The translations under genes were made by a program, and so were the position numbers. Below, in pieces: positions 1-8,997 of a stretch of 64,000 nucleotides of DNA. Positions within the stretch are counted from its first letter, which is position 1; every line of letters begins with the position of its first letter. The notes below the pieces were generated by a model, which saw only the letters and a program-made list of their open reading frames with translations, was not told where the DNA came from and made no database searches. Source of the stretch: Maribacter sp. PR1 (GTDB lineage Bacteria > Bacteroidota > Bacteroidia > Flavobacteriales > Flavobacteriaceae); assembly GCF_028464145.1 (NCBI RefSeq), contig NZ_JAQPCG010000002.1:310001-374000 (forward strand), written 5' to 3'.

Positions 1-680
1 TCGGCATCCATCATTTGTACAACACCAAGGTTTGGAATCTCTTCCTCACGTTCATCATAAACCCTAATTCCCGTTACATCGTGCTTATTACCTGTGATTT
101 TTAAGGTTTTCTCGTAATCGGAAGCAATAAAGTCGGACAAGACAAATACTATCGCCTTCTTTTTCATAACATTGGTAAGGTATTTCAGAGCCTCCGCAAC
201 ATCAGTTTTATTACTATTGGGCTTAAATTCCAACAACTCTCTTATAATTCGGAGCACATGGGTCTTACCTTTTTTGGGAGGTATAAATAGTTCTACTTCG
301 TCGGAAAACAGAATAACACCTACCTTGTCATTATTTTGTAGCGCACTAAAGGCAAGAGTCGCCGAAATTTCTGTTACAATTTCGTTTTTAAATTGATTCT
401 TAGTACCAAAGAATTCGGAACCACTAACATCTACCATGAGCATCATGGTCAATTCCCGCTCTTCTTCAAAGACTTTTACATAGGGTTCGTTATATCTTGC
501 GGTAACGTTCCAATCAATGCTACGGACGTCGTCTCCAAATTGATATTGTCTTACCTCACTAAATGTCATTCCCCTACCCTTGAACGTAGAATGATATTCC
601 CCACCAAAAATATGGTCGGACAGACGTCGCGTCTTAATTTCAATCTTACGAACTTTTTTGAGTAATTCTTTGGTATCCAT
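1..680 (-). CDS. DUF58 domain protein (vWA-like), 3' end outside window
   Basis: Translating the reverse strand from the ATG at 678-680 gives MDTKELLKKVRKIEIKTRRL and then the DUF58 hallmarks: GGEYHSTFKGRGMTF, the FGDDVRSIDWNVTAR block and a vWA-like start (MLMVDVSGSE) with a DxSxS-type metal site. The reading frame stays open to base 1, so the C-terminus is missing. DUF58 proteins usually travel with MoxR ATPases. Here the gene lies about 100 bp downstream of the MoxR gene on the same strand, so the two probably form one operon. The role is likely chaperone-like metal or complex assembly, or stress response, as inferred for MoxR/DUF58 pairs. The substrate is unknown. Confidence 0.85.
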   Translation of the reverse strand, partial: MDTKELLKKVRKIEIKTRRLSDHIFGGEYHSTFKGRGMTFSEVRQYQFGDDVRSIDWNVTARYNEPYVKVFEEERELTMMLMVDVSGSEFFGTKNQFKNEIVTEISATLAFSALQNNDKVGVILFSDEVELFIPPKKGKTHVLRIIRELLEFKPNSNKTDVAEALKYLTNVMKKKAIVFVLSDFIASDYEKTLKITGNKHDVTGIRVYDEREEEIPNLGVVQMMDA

Positions 681-780
681 TTTTTTCAGTAAACAGTAAT
701 TAGTGAGCAGCGATCAACAACAAAATCATTATTCTCTTTAGATTGAAAAATGAATTCTTAAGTGAAAACCGTGAACTGAT

Positions 781-1782
781 TTATGGTACTTCTATTTCGT
801 TTACAATCTTATTAATAATTTCCTCAGAAGTAATATTTTCGGCTTCGGCCTCATAGGTGATGCCCACTCTATGTCGTAAAACATCATGAACGATGGCCCT
901 TACATCTTCTGGAACCACATACCCCCTGCGCTTAATAAAAGCATAACATTTTGCAGCAATACCCAAATTGATACTACCACGAGGAGAAGCTCCAAAACTG
1001 ATAAGCGGTTTAAGGTTTTCTAGGTTATATTTTTCAGGATACCTCGTGGCAAAAATGATATCAAGAATATATTTTTCAATTTTTTCGTCCATATAAACTT
1101 CACGTACTGCCTTTTGCGCGCTTAGGATTTGTTTTAACGAAACTACGGGTTTAACTGTTTCATACGCCCCCAAAAGATTCTGACGCATTATCAATTGCTC
1201 CTCATTCATTTTTGGATAATCGATAACGGTTTTTAACATAAATCGATCAACTTGAGCTTCCGGCAGGGGATAGGTGCCTTCCTGTTCCACAGGGTTTTGT
1301 GTAGCCATAACCAAAAAAGGCTTATCCAGGATAAATGTTTCGTCACCAATGGTCACCTGCTTTTCTTGCATCGCCTCCAATAAGGCGGATTGCACTTTGG
1401 CAGGTGCCCTGTTAATTTCATCGGCTAGAACAAAATTGGCGAAAATGGGACCTTTTTTTATGGAGAAGTCATTTTCTTTCATATTATAAATAAGAGTTCC
1501 TACGACATCTGCAGGTAAAAGATCCGGTGTAAACTGAATTCTGCTGAAACTCCCCTTAACGGCTTTGGCCAAAGTATTGATTGCTAAGGTTTTTGCTAGT
1601 CCAGGAACCCCTTCCAATAAGATATGTCCTTGGCCCAATAGCCCTATCAATAATCTTTCTACCATGTGTTTTTGACCCACAATAACCTTGTTCATTTCCA
1701 GAACAAGTAAATCTATAAATGCACTTTCCTGAGCTATCTTCTCATTGACCGCATTTATGTCTACAGTTGTATTTTCTTCCAT
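781..1782 (-). CDS. MoxR-family AAA+ ATPase
   Basis: A 333-residue AAA+ protein of normal MoxR length. Walker A is GVPGLAKT (about residues 58-65), Walker B is FVLADEINR (about 117-125), and a sensor-1-like ATQNP follows near residue 160. The C-terminal lid region carries SFGASPRGSINL, typical of the MoxR/RavA group. MoxR ATPases act as chaperones that mature or activate protein complexes together with vWA-domain partners. The DUF58 vWA-like gene directly downstream is the expected partner. In Bacteroidota such loci usually continue with further vWA and TPR genes, as in the aerotolerance (bat) operon; these would lie beyond the window edge. The client protein cannot be read from sequence. Confidence 0.93.
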   Translation of the reverse strand: MEENTTVDINAVNEKIAQESAFIDLLVLEMNKVIVGQKHMVERLLIGLLGQGHILLEGVPGLAKTLAINTLAKAVKGSFSRIQFTPDLLPADVVGTLIYNMKENDFSIKKGPIFANFVLADEINRAPAKVQSALLEAMQEKQVTIGDETFILDKPFLVMATQNPVEQEGTYPLPEAQVDRFMLKTVIDYPKMNEEQLIMRQNLLGAYETVKPVVSLKQILSAQKAVREVYMDEKIEKYILDIIFATRYPEKYNLENLKPLISFGASPRGSINLGIAAKCYAFIKRRGYVVPEDVRAIVHDVLRHRVGITYEAEAENITSEEIINKIVNEIEVP

Positions 1783-1892
1783 GTATTAGGTAATATTTTC
1801 CGAAATTTAGCTAAAAAATTAACAGTTGTGCAAATTGAAAATTAATTAGTTGAGTAGCTGTTAATGATAGGTTAAAAAAAGCCTCAATGCCC

Positions 1893-1900
1893 TATTTTTG
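1893..1900 (+). promoter_or_regulatory. Bacteroidota-type -7 element for the aldo/keto reductase gene
   Basis: TATTTTTG matches the Bacteroidota -7 consensus TAnnTTTG and lies 39 bp before the ATG. No clear -33 TTG was found, so this rests on one half-site. Confidence 0.4.
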
Positions 1901-1939
1901 TGAAGTATTTAAGGTATTTCTTTTTAATTTAACTTCCTT

Positions 1940-2815
1940 ATGAAAAGCACCACAGAATATTCCAGAATAATTGCCGGTACCATGACATGGGGCAAATGGG
2001 GAAAAAAGCTTTCTACAGAAGAAATAATCGGTCTAATGAACCAATGTTTGAATTTGGGAATCACCACTTTTGACCATGCCGATATTTATGGAGATTACAC
2101 CAATGAGGAAGCCTTTGGTACTGCCTTTTCAAAAAGCGATATTCAAAGGGAAAACATTCAATTGATAAGCAAATGTGGGATACAATTTAAGGTGGAGACT
2201 AGAAATAATAAAGTAAAGCATTACAATTATAAAAAAGACTATATTATTTGGTCCGTGGAGCAGTCCCTAAAAAAATTGAAGACCGAATATTTGGATTTTT
2301 TGCTGTTGCATAGGCCAAGTCCGTTGATGGATCCTGATGAGATATCCGATGCCGTTTCCAAATTGAAACAGGATGGTAAAATCAAGCAATTCGGTGTTTC
2401 CAATTTCACGCCTTCACAGATTAAATTATTGGAAACTTCCATACAAGTAGAGGGAAATCAAGTGGAATGTTCATTGACCAACAACGTGGTGATGGATGAC
2501 GGTACTTTGGATGATTGTATCATAAATGAACGCATGGCCATGTCTTGGAGTCCCCTTGGGTCTTACTTCAATCAATCGTCAGAACAAAGCGAGCGAATTA
2601 AAAAGGTAATGAATCAGTTAATAAAGACATACGGGGCTTCCGAAGATCAGCTATTGCTTGCTTGGATTTTGAAACATCCGGCTAGACTATTTCCAGTGGT
2701 GGGGACAACGACCCCGGAACGACTTAAATTAGCGATGAAAGCCGTGGATATCAACATTGAACAAGAAGATTGGTTTCTTTTACTTGAAGCCAGTAAGGGA
2801 AAGGAAGTTGCATAA
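1940..2815 (+). CDS. Aldo/keto reductase
   Basis: A 291-residue NAD(P)H-dependent oxidoreductase of the AKR superfamily with a TIM-barrel fold. The catalytic tetrad is readable: Asp45 and Tyr50 in TTFDHADIYG, Lys78 in LISKCG, and His124 in LLLHRP. A late WSPLGS segment and VVGTTTPERL correspond to the cofactor-binding end. It resembles the YdhF-type subgroup. It is followed after 20 bp by a short-chain dehydrogenase and then an AlbA_2 gene, so the three are probably co-transcribed. The carbonyl substrate cannot be deduced. Confidence 0.92.
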   Translation: MKSTTEYSRIIAGTMTWGKWGKKLSTEEIIGLMNQCLNLGITTFDHADIYGDYTNEEAFGTAFSKSDIQRENIQLISKCGIQFKVETRNNKVKHYNYKKDYIIWSVEQSLKKLKTEYLDFLLLHRPSPLMDPDEISDAVSKLKQDGKIKQFGVSNFTPSQIKLLETSIQVEGNQVECSLTNNVVMDDGTLDDCIINERMAMSWSPLGSYFNQSSEQSERIKKVMNQLIKTYGASEDQLLLAWILKHPARLFPVVGTTTPERLKLAMKAVDINIEQEDWFLLLEASKGKEVA

Positions 2816-2835
2816 AAGGGAATAAAAAATAAAAA

Positions 2836-3591
2836 ATGAACAGAACAGCATTTATAACAGGAGCGACAAGTGGGATAGGAAAAGCGACAGCGGAGATTTT
2901 TGCTAAAAATGGTATAAATCTTATTTTATGCGGTAGACGTAAGAACCGTTTAGATCAGTTGCAAAAGGAATTAAGTAGAGCGGTAAAGGTCTTTACCTTA
3001 CAATTTGATGTAAGGGACAAGGAAGAGATTCAAAAAGCAGTGGATTCCTTGCCCAAAGCATTTTCAAAAATTGATATTCTCATAAACAATGCGGGAAATG
3101 CCCATGGACTCGATTCGATCGAAGAGGGAAATATGGAGGATTGGGATGCGATGTTGGACATCAATGTAAAAGGATTACTCTATGTATCCAATGCTATTTT
3201 ACCTCAAATGATCGAGAGAGAAGCCGGTCATATCATTAATATTGGTTCCACGGCAGGTAAGGAAGTATATCCAAAAGGTAACGTTTATTGCGCCAGTAAA
3301 CACGCGGTGGATGCCATAAATCAAGGAATGCGTATCGATTTAAACCAGTATGGTATACGCGTAGGGGCTGTCAATCCAGGATTGGTGGAAACGGAATTCA
3401 GCAACGTGCGATTTAAGGGGGATGATGAAAGGGCCAATAATGTTTACAAAGGTTTTGACCCCTTAAAACCAGAAGATATAGCTGATATTATTCACTTTGT
3501 CGTTACTCGGCCCAATCATGTGAACATCGCAGATCTTGTAGTAATGCCTACTGCACAGGCCTCCTCAACTATTGTCAATAAGAAAGTATGA
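2836..3591 (+). CDS. Short-chain dehydrogenase/reductase (YdfG-like)
   Basis: A 251-residue classical SDR. The N-terminal Rossmann motif TGATSGIG (residues 8-15) binds the cofactor, NNAG (85-88) stabilises the central sheet, and the catalytic Ser138, Tyr151 and Lys155 are present (IGSTAG and YCASK). The basic pair RRKNR after beta-2 suggests NADP preference. The closest recognisable group is the YdfG family, which oxidises L-allo-threonine, serine and 3-hydroxy acids. The start is close behind the aldo/keto reductase gene, and the stop overlaps the next ATG by four bases (ATGA), which indicates translational coupling. The true substrate is inferred only from family resemblance. Confidence 0.93.
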   Translation: MNRTAFITGATSGIGKATAEIFAKNGINLILCGRRKNRLDQLQKELSRAVKVFTLQFDVRDKEEIQKAVDSLPKAFSKIDILINNAGNAHGLDSIEEGNMEDWDAMLDINVKGLLYVSNAILPQMIEREAGHIINIGSTAGKEVYPKGNVYCASKHAVDAINQGMRIDLNQYGIRVGAVNPGLVETEFSNVRFKGDDERANNVYKGFDPLKPEDIADIIHFVVTRPNHVNIADLVVMPTAQASSTIVNKKV

Positions 3592-4724
3592 TCAATAAAC
3601 GCTTACTTGTTAAAAACTTGCTTGCTCACAACGATGAAAATAGTTTTTACGACAAAAAGCGTTTTATTACTATAGGAGAAAAAGAGGGCAAAGCAAAATT
3701 CCTGAAACATGTATGTGCACTAGCCAATAGCAACCCTAAAAACAATTCCTTTATTGTTGTGGGAGTTGAGGATGAGGACAATACCATCGTAGGTGTAGAT
3801 TTTTTTGATGATAGCAAAATTCAAAATTTAGTAAACGCCTATTTAGATAACCCGCCATTAATTTCTTATGAGAATATACCATTTCCTCAACTTGAGGAAG
3901 GGAAAGTTGTTGGTTTGGTGACCATTAGATCTATTGGAAAAATATGTTCACTTCGTAAAAATATCTGGAAGTACTATGGTGGTTCTGTTTTCTTTAGGGA
4001 GGGTAGTATCAGCCTGCCAAAAACCTATGGAATAGAGCTTAAGGATACTAATTCCAATACTGTTGCTACCATAGAGCAGCATGCAAGGAACAACATTGAA
4101 TTAACTTTGGATGGTGTCATAGATTTTCTTAACAACCGACATAAAGATTTGGAGAGCGATTATAAAGTGTTCAAGGAACAGTTTGTTGTTTGTTGGGCGG
4201 GTAACACCAAGGTGGTCAAAGGGCAAACCTATTATAACAGAGTGGATATAGAACTCATAAACGAGCAAGTAAAACTATTTTATTCCAATTTGGATGAAGT
4301 CACTATTTCATTAGACGAGAATTCTTTTTCTACCATGGAATATGTTCATTTAGGACTAGGGTCAAAACAAAAATACTACCCATTGGAGAAAGTGGTCATA
4401 CGATTTAAGGACAATGGCACCTATAAAATTGAATCCAAGCTCTTGTTTCAACCTCCACAATTTGATAGAAAAACCCTTTTTCATGTCTATAATAGTAGCA
4501 ATGCACTGCTATTAAAAATAAAGAATAACACCCCTTTGAAATCTATGGAAAAAGAGGATCTAAACTATTTAGCGGATACTTATTTAATATGTTATTTGAA
4601 CGGTTTTGAAGAAGCTAGAAGCCAAATGGATTTGGCAAAGAACTTGATAAAGGATAAATACCCCGAAACCTATACTTCATTGAAGGAAGCACTTCGAATA
4701 CTTAGAAAGGTAAAATACAATTGA
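3588..4724 (+). CDS. AlbA_2 / Schlafen-type putative DNA- or nucleotide-binding domain protein
   Basis: A 378-residue protein. The N-terminal part (roughly 20-150) fits the AlbA_2 (Schlafen AlbA) domain: an acidic run before FLKHVCALANS, then FIVVGVEDEDNTIVGV and FFREGS near residue 136, the usual ..VRxGS.. end of the fold. The rest (about 170-378) is not recognised. AlbA_2 domains are annotated as ATP- or nucleic-acid-binding, but their function in bacteria is mostly unknown. The gene starts inside the end of the SDR gene (ATGA overlap) and ends directly against the convergent amylosucrase gene. It probably acts with the two upstream oxidoreductases or is simply carried with them. Confidence 0.75.
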   Translation: MINKRLLVKNLLAHNDENSFYDKKRFITIGEKEGKAKFLKHVCALANSNPKNNSFIVVGVEDEDNTIVGVDFFDDSKIQNLVNAYLDNPPLISYENIPFPQLEEGKVVGLVTIRSIGKICSLRKNIWKYYGGSVFFREGSISLPKTYGIELKDTNSNTVATIEQHARNNIELTLDGVIDFLNNRHKDLESDYKVFKEQFVVCWAGNTKVVKGQTYYNRVDIELINEQVKLFYSNLDEVTISLDENSFSTMEYVHLGLGSKQKYYPLEKVVIRFKDNGTYKIESKLLFQPPQFDRKTLFHVYNSSNALLLKIKNNTPLKSMEKEDLNYLADTYLICYLNGFEEARSQMDLAKNLIKDKYPETYTSLKEALRILRKVKYN

Positions 4725-6665
4725 TTAGACATTAATAATCCAATAGTGACCATAGGGCTTCAAATAAAAATCTTTGTTTGCATTTAAATTAATTGGCTTT
4801 CCTGTAATAAGATCAATCGAAGCATCACCGGTTAAAATCCCGATGGATAAGAGCCATGAAATATCCAATGTTTGTGAAACTTCATCGAAATTCGAGAATA
4901 CCCATACGGATATGTCATCAAGCTTTCTTTCAAATACAAAAATGTGGGGATTGGGAGCTTCGTGAAGTATAACATTATTCTGATCTTCAAAAACAGCATG
5001 CTCCTTACGGACTGAAATCATTTTTTTTAGGGCCTTGTAAACGGAAGTGGCCGGTCCTTCAGAGCTGTTCAATTTATCAACTACTTGCCAATTGTGTTTA
5101 GGTCTGTTCACCCAACGATTATCGTTTTTATGTTTTTTATCTTCTAGAAAAGTGTAATCGTTCAGTGTAGCTATCTCATCACCAGCGTAGATTAGGGGTA
5201 TACCTCCATAAGATAGTATTATACCGTGAAGCATTATAATTTTATCAATAGCGTAACCAATACTTATTTGGTTATTTTGTTCTAATGCAGCTTCCAGCCC
5301 CAAAAGCGATGCGGCGCTCCCAGTGATACGTCCGTCTCCATTTTTGGGATTATACATAAACATAAGGCCTTTGGCTGGAGACCATTCCAAACGACCACAA
5401 TAATAGTTTAGAATAAATTGTTTGTGTGGATTTGGTTCCCATCCCATGGCCCTGACATGTTCATCATCATAACCGAGTCCAATATCATCGTGGCATCGAA
5501 TATAATTTATCCATGTAGTATCTAAAGGTTTACTTGGGATTCCCTTTAAGCTCTTGTGCATAAGGGAGCATTTCTTAGTGGCAATTGAATTCCATAAAAG
5601 AGCCATTAATGAAGCATTGTAAGCAATCTCACACTCGTTTCCCTCATATTGATTTTCACCAAAATATTTAATAATATCCCTTGGGGCAACAATGGCCTCT
5701 GCCAATAGAACGACACCTGGCGCTAGTACTTGAAGGCACATTCTGAATAAGGAAACAAGGGCATGGGCTTCTGGCAAGTTTTGGGAAATTGTTCCTAATT
5801 TTTTCCATAAAAAGGCCAGGGCATCAAATCGGATTACATCCACACCCATATTCGCCAAAGCCATTAAATTACCCAACATTTCCAAAAAAACATCTGGATT
5901 TCTATAATTAAGGTCCCATTGGTACTTATTGAATACGGTCATGACCCATTTATCCATTTCCTCGATGTAGGTAAAGTTACCAGGAGCCGATTCTGGAAAT
6001 ATTTCAGGTAGGATTTTTTCGAATTCATCGGGTGTAGTTCGATCCTCAAAGGTATAGTAGTAGTTCTGATATACCTTATCGCCTTCTTTTGCTTTTTTTG
6101 CCCACTCGAATTCATCGGAAGTGTGATTAACCACAAAATCCAGCATCAGAAATATATTGTTCTCCCGAGCTTTTTTTGATAGTTCCAAGAAATCTTCCTT
6201 GGTCCCATATCTGCTATCAATTTCGTGGTAGCTATTAACAGCATAACCACCGTCATTTTCGCCTGAAGGTCTAGCGGTTATTGGCATTAGATGCAGAAAA
6301 TTGATTCCTAAATCTTCAAAATAGGATAGTTTTTGTTGTAAGCCCTTTAAGTCCTTGCTAAAACGATCAACATACAATTGCATACCTACGAGTTGTTCGC
6401 TCTGATACCAATTACCTTTCTGTAATCGTTGTAAATCTTGTTTCTTTAAATCGTCAGGTCTTTTTTTGAAAAGAGCCTCTAATCTTTCTGGTAGTTTTTC
6501 CGAAAATATACTTTTATCTACATCAGGATATAATGAAAAGAACAAATCCTTGATATAAGCAAGGTTGGTATAAAATCTTTGTCTGAATAAATCCGTTGCA
6601 GTTTTGGAGCCCTTTCCGTATATATTTTTGGAGGCTAGTAATTTATGCAATGCAGCTTGGTTCAT
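4725..6665 (-). CDS. Amylosucrase (GH13 alpha-amylase family)
   Basis: A 646-residue enzyme of the length expected for amylosucrase, which transfers glucose from sucrose onto an alpha-1,4-glucan and releases fructose. The helical N-domain (about 1-100) precedes a GH13 barrel. Barrel motifs are LDFVVNHTSDEF (region I), VIRFDALAFLWK with the nucleophile Asp (region II), LLAEAIV with the general acid Glu (region III), and YIRCHDDIGLG with the transition-state-stabilising Asp (region IV). The RCHDDIG form and the N-domain favour amylosucrase over trehalose synthase or sucrose phosphorylase. It starts one base after the fructokinase stop, so the pair is one operon. No secretion signal is visible, so it acts on cytoplasmic sucrose. 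Confidence 0.88.
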   Translation of the reverse strand: MNQAALHKLLASKNIYGKGSKTATDLFRQRFYTNLAYIKDLFFSLYPDVDKSIFSEKLPERLEALFKKRPDDLKKQDLQRLQKGNWYQSEQLVGMQLYVDRFSKDLKGLQQKLSYFEDLGINFLHLMPITARPSGENDGGYAVNSYHEIDSRYGTKEDFLELSKKARENNIFLMLDFVVNHTSDEFEWAKKAKEGDKVYQNYYYTFEDRTTPDEFEKILPEIFPESAPGNFTYIEEMDKWVMTVFNKYQWDLNYRNPDVFLEMLGNLMALANMGVDVIRFDALAFLWKKLGTISQNLPEAHALVSLFRMCLQVLAPGVVLLAEAIVAPRDIIKYFGENQYEGNECEIAYNASLMALLWNSIATKKCSLMHKSLKGIPSKPLDTTWINYIRCHDDIGLGYDDEHVRAMGWEPNPHKQFILNYYCGRLEWSPAKGLMFMYNPKNGDGRITGSAASLLGLEAALEQNNQISIGYAIDKIIMLHGIILSYGGIPLIYAGDEIATLNDYTFLEDKKHKNDNRWVNRPKHNWQVVDKLNSSEGPATSVYKALKKMISVRKEHAVFEDQNNVILHEAPNPHIFVFERKLDDISVWVFSNFDEVSQTLDISWLLSIGILTGDASIDLITGKPINLNANKDFYLKPYGHYWIINV

Positions 6666-6666
6666 T

Positions 6667-7611
6667 CTATGTATCTAATTGTTTTTGGGTAGGTAAGGAT
6701 TCAATGGCTCCAAAATTAGTCGTTGTGATGGCTCCAGCTTTATTTGCCATAGCCACCATTTTGGTGAGCTCTGTTTCATCGTCCAGCAAAGCTTCAAGGC
6801 TATCATGTGTAGAAATTTGTTTTAGCAGGCACCCAATAAAAGAGTCGCCGGCACCGGTGGTATCTACAGGGGCCACCTCTATACTCGGAATTGTCTTTGA
6901 AAAGTCCTTGGTGCTCAGTAGGGTGCCTTCTTTACCCAAAGTAACTACTATAATAGCAACACCGGTTTCGTGTAGTACGGAGCAAGCCTCATTTAAGTCT
7001 TCCTTTCCGGATAGTAATTGGGCTTCTTCTAAACTGAACTTTCCAAGATGTGATTTTTGGATAAAGGGCATGCATTTTTTAATAAAAACATCCTCTTTTT
7101 TCTTCCATAGATCTTCCCTATAGTTAGGGTCAAAGCTTATAAAGGAGTCTTTTGTAAGGGCATCGAAGAAGAATCTATTATAGGCTTCCTCTAAATTTCC
7201 GCCTAGCATTGCCGTTGCAGCGCCAAAATGAACCATATTGTTCTTAAATTCTTTTTTTAATGCGGGGTCGTATTTAAGTTCCTTGTCCGCTCCCCTGCTA
7301 AAAACAAAATCACGTTCGCCATCATCATCGATGGAAACGAAAGCCAAAGTGGTAAAGACCACTGATTTTTGAGCCATTGTGGTATCGACATTATTTTCTT
7401 CGAGTACGTTTAACAGAAAATTCCCAAAGGGATCATCGCCAACACATCCCACAAAAACACTTTTGCCTTCTAATTTGCTTATGGCACATGCAACATTTGC
7501 AGGGGCGCCACCCGCTTTTTTTGTAAACTCTTTGGCTTTGGATAAATTTTTACCTTGGTTTTCAGCCACAAAATCAATAAGCAGTTCGCCTATGCAAAAA
7601 ACCTTTTTCAT
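6667..7611 (-). CDS. PfkB-family carbohydrate kinase, probable fructokinase
   Basis: A 314-residue ribokinase-fold sugar kinase. It has the N-terminal GELLIDF start, the first PfkB signature around GGAPANVACAISKLEG (about 33-48), and the second signature DTTGAGDSFIGCLL near residue 250, which holds the catalytic Asp and the GAGD anion hole. It is first in a two-gene operon with amylosucrase, whose by-product is fructose. This context makes fructose to fructose-6-phosphate the best guess. Without that neighbour the sugar could not be assigned. No sucrose transporter is adjacent. Confidence 0.9.
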   Translation of the reverse strand: MKKVFCIGELLIDFVAENQGKNLSKAKEFTKKAGGAPANVACAISKLEGKSVFVGCVGDDPFGNFLLNVLEENNVDTTMAQKSVVFTTLAFVSIDDDGERDFVFSRGADKELKYDPALKKEFKNNMVHFGAATAMLGGNLEEAYNRFFFDALTKDSFISFDPNYREDLWKKKEDVFIKKCMPFIQKSHLGKFSLEEAQLLSGKEDLNEACSVLHETGVAIIVVTLGKEGTLLSTKDFSKTIPSIEVAPVDTTGAGDSFIGCLLKQISTHDSLEALLDDETELTKMVAMANKAGAITTTNFGAIESLPTQKQLDT

Positions 7612-7817
7612 AATGCAATAATGAATATTATAGTTTCTAAGGTAATCAGAAAAAGTAGCTTAGAATATATTTTGTGGTGAATAATTGATTGTTAAAGGTC
7701 CGCAGGAGAAACAAAGGTACTTTTTAACTCCCTGGTTTATTACGTCTTGGAAGTTTAATTCTTTGTGGGAATTAATAGAAATCCCTACCTTTTTAGTGCA
7801 ATTAAAAACCTTTTGAA

Positions 7818-8957
7818 ATGGGAATATTCGATGAGATTAAAAAGAAACTGAGTCACGAATTTATAGACATAGTAGAATGGTTGGATTCGTCCAATGATAC
7901 TATCGTGCATAGATTTGAAAGATATCAGAACGAAATAAAAAATAATGCCCAGCTAATTGTTCGCGAAGGTCAAACGGCTGTATTTGTGAACGAGGGGCAA
8001 TTAGCAGATGTTTTTACCGCGGGTACATACACATTGAGCACAAAGAATCTTCCAATTCTTACCACGCTGAAAGGTTGGAAATATGGATTTGATAGCCCAT
8101 TCAAGGCGGAGGTTTATTTTGTAAATACCAGACTGTTTACCGATGAGAAATGGGGAACCAAAAATCCATTCATGTTGAGTGATAATCGTTTTGGATTAGT
8201 AGAAATAAGGGCTTTTGGAACCTATAGTTTTAGAATAATTGACCCGGGCAAATTCGTTGTTGACGTGGTAGGTACAGATGGCAATTTTACGAATTATGAA
8301 GTTAACGAGCATCTTAAAAGTCTTATCGTTACCAGGTTTACGGATACTGTGGGTGAGGCCAACTTACCTATTGAATTATATGCCGCAAATACCAGCGAGC
8401 TTTCCGAAACCTGCCAAGAAGTAATGCAGCCCGAATTCAATAGGGTAGGAATTGAACTCGAAAAATTCTATATCGAGAATGTTTCCATGCCAGAGGAGCT
8501 TAAAAAGGAAATATTTGAGTATAGTCGTTTGGACAAATTGGATATGACCAAACTTTCCCAATTTAAAGCAGCAAAAGCTATGGAGGCTGCCGCTAAAAAC
8601 GAGGGAGGTACTGCAGGGGCAGGTATGGGCATGGGTATGGGTTTTGTTCTGGCACAACAAATGGGAAATATGATGTCTCAACCATCTAACCAACCTACGG
8701 GAAATAAACCCCAACAAGCGGCTGCTCCGGCCCCTCCTCCAGTTCCAGTACAAGTGAGTTATTTTTATGCTCTGGAGAGTCAACAGGCTGGTCCTGTTTC
8801 CTTTGATAGGTTAAAGGAGTTGTTTGCAAGCAGGACGATAAATAAAGATACTTTAATATGGAAACAAGGTATGGATAGTTGGACTACGCTGAAGGAAGTT
8901 GAGGAATTAAAGTCATTCCTTGGGGGAAATACGCCACCACCTTTGCCAAGTGCCTAA
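7818..8957 (+). CDS. SPFH-domain protein with C-terminal GYF_2 domain
   Basis: A 379-residue protein with no signal peptide. Residues about 25-240 form an SPFH/band-7-like domain of the YdjI ('virion core protein') group: a conserved IVREGQTAVFVNEGQ and the IRAFGTYSFRI strand. A low-complexity linker follows, first Gly/Met-rich (AGMGMGMGF) and then Gln/Pro-rich. A GYF_2 (DUF4339) domain occupies about 315-368 (YFYALESQQAGPVSFDRLKELF). YdjI in Bacillus is tied to the PspA membrane-stress module. The next gene encodes a zinc-ribbon membrane protein like YdjG, so a membrane-surface complex is likely. There is no recognisable PspA or TPM-domain gene beside it. Confidence 0.82.
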   Translation: MGIFDEIKKKLSHEFIDIVEWLDSSNDTIVHRFERYQNEIKNNAQLIVREGQTAVFVNEGQLADVFTAGTYTLSTKNLPILTTLKGWKYGFDSPFKAEVYFVNTRLFTDEKWGTKNPFMLSDNRFGLVEIRAFGTYSFRIIDPGKFVVDVVGTDGNFTNYEVNEHLKSLIVTRFTDTVGEANLPIELYAANTSELSETCQEVMQPEFNRVGIELEKFYIENVSMPEELKKEIFEYSRLDKLDMTKLSQFKAAKAMEAAAKNEGGTAGAGMGMGMGFVLAQQMGNMMSQPSNQPTGNKPQQAAAPAPPPVPVQVSYFYALESQQAGPVSFDRLKELFASRTINKDTLIWKQGMDSWTTLKEVEELKSFLGGNTPPPLPSA

Positions 8958-8997
8958 GATTCATTAAATCATTACGTAAGTTCCACTTGTATTAAAA

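Noticed and set aside
6596-7123. 175-codon plus-strand ORF opposite the fructokinase gene
   Set aside because: Serine- and leucine-rich antisense text lying across two well-supported minus-strand genes.
8376-8783. 135-codon minus-strand ORF opposite the SPFH gene
   Set aside because: It is the antisense shadow of the Gly/Met and Pro-rich linker, with repetitive His/Thr text and no start context.
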